From Algoriphagus halophilus (lineage in GTDB: Bacteria; Bacteroidota; Bacteroidia; Cytophagales; Cyclobacteriaceae), in the NCBI RefSeq assembly GCF_900129785.1, contig NZ_FSRC01000001.1:558001-622000 (forward strand): a stretch of 64,000 nt of DNA. The letters run 5' to 3'. The notes under the pieces were generated by a model. That model made no database searches. It was not told the DNA's origin and worked only from the letters and a program-made list of their open reading frames with translations. A program made the translations under genes and the position numbers. The first letter of the stretch is position 1, and each line of letters starts with the position of its first letter. Positions 8,712-17,219 of the stretch are shown here, piece after piece.

Positions 8712-10163
8712 CAAAGCTATAAATAATTCTTCCATGTTGACTACAGCATAAGTCGAGGAATAATCAGATACTGCATAGGGAAGAATAAGACTATCGTTAT
8801 GAATCATGGATCCGCAGGAATAAACCACATTTGGAACATATCCATTTCGTTCCTCCTCAAGAGGCATTAATAAGGGTTCTTCCAATCGACCAATTTCTTT
8901 GGATGGATCATCTAGATCGAATAGAGAAGCGCCGATGCTGTATCGTCTCATCGGCCCCACCCCATGCGTAATGATCAACCAGCCCTTTTCTGTCCATAGC
9001 GGGGAACCACAATTTCCGATTTGCGTGAATTCCCAAGTGTATTTAGGTTCCTGTATCAGCTGCGGATTATTCCAGACGGTGGTCCGATCGGAATACATCA
9101 GGTAATTATTTACTCCATCAACCCTGGAAAGCATGGCATATTTTCCTTTTATTTTTTTTGGAAAAAGCGCAAGATTTTTTCCCTGAGCTCCCATACCTCT
9201 GAGAGGCATGATTCGAAAAGTGTAGAAATCTTCGGTACAGATTAATTTGGGTAAAATGGTGTGTCCATTATATGCTGTATAGGTAGCATATACTTTCGTG
9301 GTTTCATCTTCTTCTTTGAAGCTTACAAATCTTGCATCTTCTATGCCGTTGCTTTCAGAATCTGAAATCGGAAAAATCACACGTTCGGTTAGATCAGAAT
9401 CTTTATGAAAATGGATATCATAAAATGAGTCTACTAGCCAGATTATCTCTTTGAAAGCTACTCTTTGTGGGGCAGTTAATTCTTGGTTTTTGAGTAAATT
9501 ACCTAGGGTGTTTTTCAACTCATAATATTCAAATCGATCGGGAAGACTATCCATGATACTTTTGGAATACTGTTCATCAATGTGCATACCTTTGAGCCGT
9601 TTTATAAAACGCTCCTTATCGTAGACTTGCTTGTGGGAGATTTCAGCCTTATCAATAGAATTTCCGAGCTTAGTCAGTCGCAGGTTGTTATTCGCATCGA
9701 GAATTGCCCTTCTGAAAACAATAGAAGAAATATGCCCTTCTCCTGTTGCCCGAAATGAAATGATTACTCTTTTTTCACCGGTACCTAAATAGGATTGGTC
9801 AAAATCCTCAATGATGGATGGATTGAAAAATGCCGCAGACTCAAGAGAATATTCCATTGTACAGTATGAACCGATCAGCATTTTTTGTTCGTCAGAAAGC
9901 GAGTCAAAGTTGACATCCATCCCTTCAATAATTCCACGGATATTTTCACAATGCTTAAAAAAGAGACGAGAAATATTCCGATGCCTGCTGGCAAATTCCC
10001 TCAATGTCTGTTCCAATGCTTGAGTTACCTCTGTTTCAGTCATCAAGAAAATCTTACTTAGCAAATTCCGAGTTCTTAAATCTCCGTTTTTAAAGAAGCG
10101 AGCAACCACCCTACTTGAGTCAGGAAGGAAGGTTAAATTTTTGCGAAGGATTGAAACGCTCAT
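8703..10163 (-). CDS. GH130-family mannoside phosphorylase/hydrolase-like protein
   Basis: A 486-residue protein whose second half (about residues 235-480) matches the five-bladed propeller of glycoside hydrolase family 130: IEDARFV at 274-280 corresponds to the family's E-D-P-R motif with the general acid Asp276, followed by GNCGSPLW, ITHGVGPMRRYSIGASLFDLDD and VVYSCGSMIHNDSLILPYAVSD. GH130 enzymes phosphorolyse or hydrolyse beta-1,4- or beta-1,2-mannosides. The N-terminal helical extension of over 200 residues marks a long subfamily found with GT4 genes in Bacteroidota. No signal peptide is visible, pointing to cytosolic action. It converges on, and overlaps, the GT4 operon. Whether it is a phosphorylase working in synthesis or breakdown cannot be told from sequence alone. 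Confidence 0.85.
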   Translation of the reverse strand: MSVSILRKNLTFLPDSSRVVARFFKNGDLRTRNLLSKIFLMTETEVTQALEQTLREFASRHRNISRLFFKHCENIRGIIEGMDVNFDSLSDEQKMLIGSYCTMEYSLESAAFFNPSIIEDFDQSYLGTGEKRVIISFRATGEGHISSIVFRRAILDANNNLRLTKLGNSIDKAEISHKQVYDKERFIKRLKGMHIDEQYSKSIMDSLPDRFEYYELKNTLGNLLKNQELTAPQRVAFKEIIWLVDSFYDIHFHKDSDLTERVIFPISDSESNGIEDARFVSFKEEDETTKVYATYTAYNGHTILPKLICTEDFYTFRIMPLRGMGAQGKNLALFPKKIKGKYAMLSRVDGVNNYLMYSDRTTVWNNPQLIQEPKYTWEFTQIGNCGSPLWTEKGWLIITHGVGPMRRYSIGASLFDLDDPSKEIGRLEEPLLMPLEEERNGYVPNVVYSCGSMIHNDSLILPYAVSDYSSTYAVVNMEELFIALLN

Positions 10164-10578
10164 GGATTCAAGAAGATTTAGAAGATTGGATTTTTGCAGG
10201 AGATCAGTTGGTGAACACCATTGGTTTGGGTGAATTGGTGGAATATTGAGTTATTGCTTATTCCAGACCCCCTGACCTTAAATGTGGCTAGTTTTTGATA
10301 AGGATGTATTACATTTTAAAAAGGAAGAGTTACAGAATTCTCACATTCTTAGGTACCTACCGAGTATTGCAGTAATAAGAAGGATTTAATAAAATTCGCT
10401 GAGGGTATTTTTTTGTTCTCAATAAATCAGGAATCGATTGGAGAGATTTTTATCGGAAGTTTTACCAATCATCAATTAATTCTGTGTCAATCGCCACGTA
10501 GACTACATTCCTTTTATCTTTGCACTTCAAAAATTTAAAGATGCATCTGAGAACTGATTTAGAATCAACGTCCAAATA
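10164..10578. other. Intergenic region between GH130 and symporter genes
   Basis: A divergent gap of about 415 bases that must hold the GH130 promoter on the minus strand and the symporter promoter on the plus strand. Apart from the TATCTTTG element at 10515 I saw no gene, RNA or stable hairpin. Confidence 0.5.
10515..10522 (+). promoter_or_regulatory. Candidate -7 promoter element of the symporter gene
   Basis: TATCTTTG fits the Bacteroidota -7 consensus TAnnTTTG and lies 56 bases before the symporter ATG. No clear TTG -33 element is found at the expected spacing, so support is partial. Confidence 0.4.
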
Positions 10579-11751
10579 ATGAAAAACCTATTTTCTAATC
10601 TTCTTTTTAAAGTTTTTATAGCCATTGTACTTGGAATCGTTTTTGGTCTCTTTTTACCCGAATCTGTCAATAGGATATTTGCCACCTTCAATGCATTTTT
10701 TGGTCAATTTCTGAATTTTGCCATTCCTTTAATCATTCTGGGATTAATCATGCCGGCAATTTCTGATCTGGGGAAAGGAGCCGGAAAACTCTTATTGCTT
10801 ACTGCTGCCATTGCTTATGGATCTACCTTGTTTTCCGGGTTTATGAGCTACTTTACCTCCTCTACCATTTTCCCATCTTTGTTGGCCTCCCATGTGAACG
10901 AAGCCACTGAAATAGCAGAAGAGGGGAATGATCTAGTTCCTTATTTTAGTATCACGATTCCAGCGGTGATTGACGTGATGTCCTCCCTGGTTTTGGCATT
11001 TGTGATTGGTTTGGGATTGTCCTATCAAGAGAATTCCACTTTGAAAAAGGTAGTGAAGGATTTTGAGAAGATCATCATGCAAGTGATTGAAAATGTGATT
11101 ATTCCACTTTTACCCTTATTTATTTTGGGGATTTTTGCAAACATGGCGTTTAGTGGACAGGTGTATTCCATCCTATCCGTATTCCTGAATATCATCGGGG
11201 TGATCTTTGCCATGCACATTTTCTTATTGATTTTACAATATGTGATTACTGGAGCTATCGTCAAGAAAAATCCGGTGAAGTTATTGTTGACCATGTTGCC
11301 GGCTTATTTCACGGCTTTGGGGACGCAATCCTCCGCTGCCACGATACCAGTGACTTTGGAGCAAGCGGAAAAAAACGGAGTTTCTCCGAAGATCGCAGGC
11401 TTTGTTATCCCACTTTGTGCGACCATACATTTATCCGGAAGTATTATGAAAATTACCGCCTGTGCGATGGCGTTGATGATCTTACAGGGACTTCCTTATG
11501 ACTTTGGAATGTTTGCCGGGTTTATTTTTATGCTTGGAATTGCCATGGTAGCAGCACCAGGAGTGCCGGGTGGAGCAATCATGGCTGCCATTGGTGTACT
11601 TCAGTCCATGCTCGGGTTCAACGAGGAAATGATCGGATTAATGATCGCGTTGTACATTGCGATGGACAGTTTTGGGACTGCTTGTAATGTGACTGGAGAT
11701 GGAGCGATCGCATTGGTGGTGGACCAGGTAACCAAAGATAAAGACCTCTAA
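10579..11751 (+). CDS. Dicarboxylate/amino acid:cation symporter (DAACS family)
   Basis: A 390-residue inner membrane sodium- or proton-coupled symporter of the DAACS/SDF family, which imports glutamate, C4-dicarboxylates or serine/threonine. The sequence is built of hydrophobic helices from residue 5 on. The hairpin and helix regions of the family are visible: GTQSSAATIPVTLEQA (serine-rich reentrant loop HP1), IPLCATIHLSGSIMKI, and GVPGGAIMAAIGVLQSMLG followed by YIAMDSFGTACNVTGDGAIALVVDQV, where DSFGTACNVTGD carries the substrate- and ion-binding residues of TM8. It is slightly shorter than GltP/DctA (about 430). The gene stands alone. A decayed copy of its 3' end lies at 14496-14609. Confidence 0.9.
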   Translation: MKNLFSNLLFKVFIAIVLGIVFGLFLPESVNRIFATFNAFFGQFLNFAIPLIILGLIMPAISDLGKGAGKLLLLTAAIAYGSTLFSGFMSYFTSSTIFPSLLASHVNEATEIAEEGNDLVPYFSITIPAVIDVMSSLVLAFVIGLGLSYQENSTLKKVVKDFEKIIMQVIENVIIPLLPLFILGIFANMAFSGQVYSILSVFLNIIGVIFAMHIFLLILQYVITGAIVKKNPVKLLLTMLPAYFTALGTQSSAATIPVTLEQAEKNGVSPKIAGFVIPLCATIHLSGSIMKITACAMALMILQGLPYDFGMFAGFIFMLGIAMVAAPGVPGGAIMAAIGVLQSMLGFNEEMIGLMIALYIAMDSFGTACNVTGDGAIALVVDQVTKDKDL

Positions 11752-11836
11752 TCAGCTAGGGGTAAATTTGGATGTATTCATCAAACAGGTGACATTTGAT
11801 TTTACTAATCAACCTATCACCAATTTTAGTGTTCCT

Positions 11837-14245
11837 TTAATTAGTTCGCTGAGACTCCTCTTCCGATCCCAATTTTCTTTGTCGAGCTGCTTTTAGGTCT
11901 TGATTACCTAGTGTATAGGTGAGGTTAATCAAAGCAACTCGAGTGTCAAATTGGAGATGATAGTCTGAATTAAAACCAGGAACGTCGATTTTACCTATAA
12001 ATTTATTGGTATGAAAAATATCTTGGATACTTAATCTGGCTTTGAATTTTTGGCTAAATGATTTTTGAATGCCAAGGTCTAAAGAGCCTAGCCAAGGTGC
12101 CCGAGCTAAAGCCTGAATAGATGGTGAACTAATCCATCCAGTTAGCTCTCCAGTCCAACCTTTTTGAAATGCAAAGGTATTGGACATGTTTATCCTACTG
12201 GAAATTTGCTCTACAATAATTGGGTTTTCCTGATAAAGGTAATTAAACCGGCTGTAAAGCCCAGTAAAATTCAATTGCGCATTCCATCCTTTCATGATTG
12301 CAAGAGGATAACTCATGGTAATATTATAGGATTGCGAGGTGCCTACATTATCCGGAGTTCTTTCCGTGCGAATACTATCTACAGGTTGGATGAGGTAAAA
12401 GATCAAATCAGAAACAAAACTTGCACCTATTGAAGTATAAAGTTTGTCTTTGAAACCGTGCTTTAATTCAAGGGAATGGGTGTATTCTGGTTGAAGGAAT
12501 GCATTCCCTCGGCTGTATAAAAAGGGATCTACATAAGATCGGGCTGGGTTCAGGAATTGGTAGCTGGGTCTATTTATTCTATAACTATAGGAGAGAACTA
12601 GGGTGTGATTTTCGGATAGTTTATTAGAGATAAATACACTTGGAAAGACATTTAAATAGTTTCTTTTCACTGTGTTTTCCGTGTTTAGGGATTTTCCTTC
12701 AGAAATAGTATGTTCTGCTCTTAGCCCCATTTGTGCTTGCGTGGATTCGCCTAGTTTGCCGGAGAAGCTGATATAGGCAGCATTCACATTCTCAGTATAG
12801 ATAAAATGGTTTGATAAAATAGGGTCTACAATTAGGTTTCCTTCTTCTCCCTGAAATAAAGTCAAATCATTATCGCTCTCTACAAAAGCAGTTTTAAGGC
12901 CTGCTTCCATATTCCAATTGTTGAATACCACACGGCTATAATCAGCTTTAGCAGTTCTAATGGTGATCGTAGTGGGCATTTCAGTTATAAGACCCTCCCT
13001 GGGTTGGGAAGGTTCCTCGGGTGTATGACTATCAGTCTGTAATGTATTTGAGTATTGTCTTTTGAATTGACCAATATCAAAGTCTGCTGTAAGCTGCCCT
13101 CCATTTTCACCGAATTTATGCTGGAAATTTAGATTGCCTACGTTGTTGGTAGAGATGCTAGAGATTTGTTTTGCAGTGCTAGTTTCTAGGTAATTGATGC
13201 CTTCGTTTCTTTCGAAATCACTACTAGCAGTACCATCTTCTCCATTATTACTCCAGAAACCTGTCCAAACTATACCGATTGTTGTGTTTTTTCCTAAGAA
13301 ATAGTCTGCTCCTGCTTTTGCGTTTTGACCCCAATTATCAAATACAATATAGGTTAATTGGTCAATGTAGTTTTGTTGTCCCCCATTTTCAATAAACTGT
13401 CTGCTGTCTAAATCAAAATATCCGCCTCCTGCATTTGCGCTATAGTTTCCAAAGACATTGATTTTCTTTGCTCGATGGTTAATTTGTAAACTTCCTCTTT
13501 CTCTTTCAAAGCGCCCGGTACCAACTCCGACTGAAATTGATCCATTGGTACCTATGTCATTATTCTCTATCAATTTGATATTGATAATGCCAGAGTTTCC
13601 TGCTGCATCGTACTTTGCAGAAGGGTTCGTTATCAACTCGATCTGATCAATATTATCGCTTGACATGGTACTGAGTAAAATGACCAGATCCTCCATGGAT
13701 AAATAGGTTTGCTTTCCATCCATTTGGACGATTACTCCATCTTTTCCGCGTAATCGGAGGGAATTGTTTTGCCTGTCAATTGTAACTCCTGGAGCTTTCT
13801 CCAAGACCTCAAGTGCAGTAGAGCCACTTGCAATAATGCTATTTGAGACATTGACTACCATTTTATCAATGTATTGTTCAACAAAAGGTCTTTTCTCTAC
13901 GACCATTACCTCCTCAAGCTGCTGACTGTCTTCTTGAAGCTGTAGTGTAATTCCTTCCACAGCTTTCTTTTCATTACTGATAAGTGGTAAATAAACCTGC
14001 TTATACCCCATCATAGAGGCAGAAATAAGGTAGTTTCCATCGGGAATATCAAATATCGTAAAGTTGCCCAAGGTGTCAGTAACTGCGCCTTTGATCAAGG
14101 AAGAGTCTGAAGGAGTCAGCAAAAGCACATTTGCAAAAGATAAAGGAATACCTGATGGTTCAAGGACTTTTCCGGAGATTGATTGGCTTTTAACTTCCAA
14201 AGTCAAAAGTACTGCAGCAAAAAAGAAAAACAGTTTCATAGGCAA
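11837..14245 (-). CDS. TonB-receptor-like outer membrane beta-barrel protein (OMP_b-brl_3 type)
   Basis: An 802-residue outer membrane protein. A signal peptide (KLFFFFAAVLLTLEVKSQ) is followed by a carboxypeptidase-regulatory-like domain at about residues 22-110 (SISGKVLEPSGIPLSFANVLL, GNFTIFDIPDGNYLISASMMGY), a plug-like domain at about 125-230 (ALEVLEKAPGVTID, LRGKDGVIVQMDGKQTYLS, IELITNPSAKYDAAGNSGIINI) and a long beta-barrel to the end. This order is that of the OMP_b-brl_3 group of TonB-dependent-receptor relatives, common in Bacteroidota. No SusD partner is next to it, and the ligand is unknown. The last residues are charged and lack the usual terminal aromatic, which is not rare in this group. 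Upstream lies a long AT-rich gap. Confidence 0.88.
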   Translation of the reverse strand: MPMKLFFFFAAVLLTLEVKSQSISGKVLEPSGIPLSFANVLLLTPSDSSLIKGAVTDTLGNFTIFDIPDGNYLISASMMGYKQVYLPLISNEKKAVEGITLQLQEDSQQLEEVMVVEKRPFVEQYIDKMVVNVSNSIIASGSTALEVLEKAPGVTIDRQNNSLRLRGKDGVIVQMDGKQTYLSMEDLVILLSTMSSDNIDQIELITNPSAKYDAAGNSGIINIKLIENNDIGTNGSISVGVGTGRFERERGSLQINHRAKKINVFGNYSANAGGGYFDLDSRQFIENGGQQNYIDQLTYIVFDNWGQNAKAGADYFLGKNTTIGIVWTGFWSNNGEDGTASSDFERNEGINYLETSTAKQISSISTNNVGNLNFQHKFGENGGQLTADFDIGQFKRQYSNTLQTDSHTPEEPSQPREGLITEMPTTITIRTAKADYSRVVFNNWNMEAGLKTAFVESDNDLTLFQGEEGNLIVDPILSNHFIYTENVNAAYISFSGKLGESTQAQMGLRAEHTISEGKSLNTENTVKRNYLNVFPSVFISNKLSENHTLVLSYSYRINRPSYQFLNPARSYVDPFLYSRGNAFLQPEYTHSLELKHGFKDKLYTSIGASFVSDLIFYLIQPVDSIRTERTPDNVGTSQSYNITMSYPLAIMKGWNAQLNFTGLYSRFNYLYQENPIIVEQISSRINMSNTFAFQKGWTGELTGWISSPSIQALARAPWLGSLDLGIQKSFSQKFKARLSIQDIFHTNKFIGKIDVPGFNSDYHLQFDTRVALINLTYTLGNQDLKAARQRKLGSEEESQRTN

Positions 14246-14495
14246 AAAAGAAAAATTGAAAAAAATTAATATATCAATTGAATAAACTCGTATTTAAAAA
14301 TTAATAAAATACAATTTGAAGTTATAAAATCACAAATACAATATTTCCTATGAAATAATTTTTTTTGAAATGTAAAATGCTAAAAACTAATTATTTGTAT
14401 TAGTTTTATGGATATTTGTTTAGTTTTTAATCTCTAAAAATAGTTATACAATAATTTGAATAATTATAATATAGGAGGGAGCCCATTTCTATAAG
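14246..14495. other. AT-rich intergenic region with small hairpin
   Basis: Very AT-rich sequence upstream of the outer membrane receptor gene. It contains one perfect 9-bp inverted repeat (AAAACTAAT at 14383-14391 and ATTAGTTTT at 14399-14407, 7-base loop). Base composition makes such repeats likely by chance. No gene is visible. Confidence 0.4.
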
Positions 14496-14609
14496 AGGAA
14501 TTGATCCTCTAACCGGAATTTTTGCAGGCTTTATTTTTATGTTAGCAATTGTGATAGTTGCAGAACAGTGGGGGTGGTGGATCAAGTGACGGAAAATAGA
14601 TCTGAATAA
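14496..14609 (+). pseudogene. Remnant of a DAACS symporter 3' end
   Basis: This scrap is a decayed copy of the C-terminal part of a symporter like the one at 10579-11751. One frame reads GIFAGFIFMLAIVIVA (14515-14562), closely matching GMFAGFIFMLGIAMVA of the intact gene. Another frame reads VVDQVT then ENRSE and a stop (14574-14609), matching the intact VVDQVTKDKDL terminus. Between the two blocks about 150 bases are missing relative to the intact gene, and the frame is shifted, so it cannot encode a transporter. No start or earlier symporter sequence is recognisable upstream. It therefore marks an old duplication or recombination followed by deletion. Confidence 0.75.
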
Positions 14610-14731
14610 TTGATTGAATTCAACTTTCTAAAAAAAAGAAGCAAGTATTCAATGGGTTGTATCAAAGGATTTTATCCGGATATGGTTAAATTTAGGTGAG
14701 TTTTTCGCTGTTGATTTTTTAACCATTGTCC

Positions 14732-15832
14732 ATGAATACGATCAAAGTTTTTCTTTCCAGTAGAGTCAATTCTTCGTTTTCCAATTTGGATTCAGGTAAA
14801 TCCCTCAAGGATCTAAGGAAGTTTTTACAAGTTGAATTAGAGAAAGAATTATTCCTCCAAGAGCAAATTTTTGATGTACTCATCAATGAAGGGACTTTTG
14901 ATTCTACTTTGTCTAAGGATGCTTTTGAGAACTGCATGGAGACCTTGAGGTCTTCCCATGTGATCATTATCCTTTACAATGGGGAAGCAGGTTGGCCCAT
15001 TGCAGATTTGGATTCTTCCAATGGGATTTGTCATGAAGAGTATTTGGCAGCCTTGCAGGAGTTCTCTGATATGACCTTTGGCTTGAATATCAGCCAGTTT
15101 TTTAAACTCCCTACCAAAGGACCAGCCTATGAAAGGAATCGAAGTTTTGCAGATGATATGGCCAATGACTTTAAACATTTTGAAACCATTGATGCCAGGG
15201 ACTTTGAGGAATTGAAAGAGAAGTGCCTAATCCAGATCAAAAGGTATCTCTTAAAAGCTTTGGAGAAATCATTTGAAACCCAGAAAAGAGTGGTGGCAGG
15301 TTCCTCGAGTATTCCTGAAACCCTGGACTGGAGCAAACTTTCCTATCCAGAGCGAATTATTGAAATGAAGGAAACCTTGCAAACATCATTGGATAGAAAT
15401 CCTGTTTTTTCGGATTCCATTTGTAATTATTATGCCGTGCCGGATAGCATGTCGGTAGCGGATGCCAGAAACCAGTTAGGGAGGCCTTTTTTATATGAAC
15501 AAAAAGAAATCATAGGAAGCAACAAGTCATCCGGGGTGATTCATTTTATCGCAGTTTATGGTAGGGTGACTTCCTCACAAGCCAAAGGTCTGGTAGGTTA
15601 TCCTGATTTAGCAGTCATCAAAACTCCTTTTGGCTTTTACCTCTGGGAGAAAAACTTACATATTCAGATATTTTTTCTTCAAAGCTGTGTGAACTCGAGT
15701 GTCATCAGATTGAGAATTGGGGAAATAGCCATTTGGCTGAATTCCTCCAGGGAAAAATTGAACATTCAGAAAAGAGCCGAAAAGAGATATAGTATTCTGA
15801 AGGCCATCAATGAGGCGAAAATCACTGAATAA
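14732..15832 (+). CDS. DUF4062-like protein with uncharacterised C-terminal region
   Basis: A 366-residue cytosolic protein. The N-terminal part (about residues 1-120) has the layout of DUF4062, a TIR/SLOG-like alpha/beta domain: a first strand IKVFLSSRVNSSF, a helix, then METLRSSHVIIILYNGEAGW and ICHEEYLAAL. DUF4062 usually occurs in STAND-type or other conflict proteins as a putative nucleotide-binding or effector domain. The rest (about 180-366) is not recognised; it contains strands around VIHFIAVYGRV and IAIWLNSS. ATG at 14732 is chosen over an in-frame TTG at 14726. The next gene starts 46 bases after the stop on the same strand, implying an operon. Confidence 0.65.
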   Translation: MNTIKVFLSSRVNSSFSNLDSGKSLKDLRKFLQVELEKELFLQEQIFDVLINEGTFDSTLSKDAFENCMETLRSSHVIIILYNGEAGWPIADLDSSNGICHEEYLAALQEFSDMTFGLNISQFFKLPTKGPAYERNRSFADDMANDFKHFETIDARDFEELKEKCLIQIKRYLLKALEKSFETQKRVVAGSSSIPETLDWSKLSYPERIIEMKETLQTSLDRNPVFSDSICNYYAVPDSMSVADARNQLGRPFLYEQKEIIGSNKSSGVIHFIAVYGRVTSSQAKGLVGYPDLAVIKTPFGFYLWEKNLHIQIFFLQSCVNSSVIRLRIGEIAIWLNSSREKLNIQKRAEKRYSILKAINEAKITE

Positions 15833-15878
15833 CTCAGTACAGAAGTTGAGATAAAATTTTACTTGAAACCATAGCGCT

Positions 15879-17219
15879 ATGAAACCCTTATGTTTTGTGA
15901 TTATGCCATTTGGGAAAAAACCGGATGCCACTGGAAGGATCATCAATTTTGATCAGGTATATGAAAATTTTATCAAGCCTGTCATTGAAGAATCTGGTTT
16001 GGAATCGATTCGTGCTGACCAGGAAATGATGGGAGGAATTATCCATAAACCCATGTATGAGCGTTTGATTTTATGTGATTTTGCCATCGCTGATTTGACA
16101 ACTGCCAATGCCAATGTCTTTTATGAATTGGGGATCCGATACACTGCTAAGCCATATACCACCTTCAGTATTTTTGAAACCGGTACCAAGATCCCATTTG
16201 ATTTGGTGGATGTCCGGTGTTTCCCGTATACCATTGTGGAGGATGAAATTTCTGAATTGGAAAGTAAAAAAGAGGCTTTAAAGAAATATATCGCTGGAGT
16301 TAGGAAAAGCAAGGTGACCGATAGTCCGGTTTATCAATTATTGGATGGGATAGAATTCAAGCACAACCTTTCCTCTGACAAAGTAGAGATGCTCAGGGAA
16401 AAAGCGAAGCAGGAAAATGATGTCAGTGAGTTAATCCAAGAGGTAGTTGAGTCAAAATCCAACCCGGATAAAGCAGCAGCATTGGCAAAGCTGGAAGAAA
16501 GCCTGCCTGATAAAGAAGATTGGGATGCTTCTTTAGCCATTAATTTCATGTTGGCCTATCGGTCAATAAATGCTTACCCGCAAATGGTTACCTATATCGA
16601 ATCGTTGCCGGACCATTTGAGAACCACCGTCATGGTTCAAGAACAGTATGGGTTTGCATTGAATCGTTCAGGAAATAAAAATAAGGCCATTGATGTACTT
16701 ACCGCGATTTTGGGTGATAAAGGTTCAAATAGTGAGACGCTAGGGATTTTGGGCAGGATTTATAAGGATAAATACATGGAAGCGAAAGGTCAAAATGAAT
16801 TTTTGGCCAAAGGTTTCTTGGATAAGGCCATTGAAATCTATAGCGAGGGCTTTCAATCTGATTTACGTGATTTTTATCCAGGAATAAATGCAGCCACATT
16901 GAAATTTGTAAGAGGGGACCAGGATTCAGCTGGTTTTGCCAATGTGGTGGAATATTCGGTCTTGACCTATTTATCTAAGAAAGACAAAGTGTCAATGAGA
17001 AAAGCACCTTCAAATTTTGATGGGTATTGGCCTCATGCAAGTTTATTGGAGTTAGCCATCCTCCAAAATAATAAGGAGAAAGCATTCACTTATTTGTCCA
17101 ATGCCATTGCTACCGCTCATGAAAGTTGGCAAACAGAATCCACCGCCAATAACCTTGAGTTATATCATTCTCAAGGAGATTGGGTGGCACAGGTTATTCA
17201 GGTTTTAAAGGAGAATTAA
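15879..17219 (+). CDS. TIR/deoxyribosyltransferase-like domain fused to DUF4071 (TRAFs-binding) region
   Basis: A 446-residue cytosolic protein in two parts. Residues 1 to about 120 form an alpha/beta domain of the nucleoside 2-deoxyribosyltransferase/TIR-like superfamily: CFVIMPFGKK, then MYERLILCDFAIADLTTANANVFYELG, where ADLT and the NVFYELG glutamate are typical active-site positions of such nucleotide-base-cleaving folds. Residues about 190-440 are helical repeats resembling DUF4071, the MAP3K TRAFs-binding domain also present in the ASK stress kinases: VQEQYGFALNRSG, ETLGILGRIYKDKY, DLRDFYPGINAATL. It is the second gene of a pair with the DUF4062 protein. Its stop codon overlaps that of the convergent patatin gene. 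An NAD- or nucleotide-degrading sensor/effector role is inferred. Confidence 0.75.
   Translation: MKPLCFVIMPFGKKPDATGRIINFDQVYENFIKPVIEESGLESIRADQEMMGGIIHKPMYERLILCDFAIADLTTANANVFYELGIRYTAKPYTTFSIFETGTKIPFDLVDVRCFPYTIVEDEISELESKKEALKKYIAGVRKSKVTDSPVYQLLDGIEFKHNLSSDKVEMLREKAKQENDVSELIQEVVESKSNPDKAAALAKLEESLPDKEDWDASLAINFMLAYRSINAYPQMVTYIESLPDHLRTTVMVQEQYGFALNRSGNKNKAIDVLTAILGDKGSNSETLGILGRIYKDKYMEAKGQNEFLAKGFLDKAIEIYSEGFQSDLRDFYPGINAATLKFVRGDQDSAGFANVVEYSVLTYLSKKDKVSMRKAPSNFDGYWPHASLLELAILQNNKEKAFTYLSNAIATAHESWQTESTANNLELYHSQGDWVAQVIQVLKEN

Noticed and set aside
14383..14407. Perfect 9-bp inverted repeat in AT-rich DNA
   Set aside because: Arms consist nearly only of A and T in a very AT-rich gap, so chance occurrence is likely; no T-run or gene end makes it a terminator.
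14726..14731. TTG start codon for the DUF4062-like gene
   Set aside because: It adds only two residues before a normal ATG at 14732, which begins the conserved first strand.
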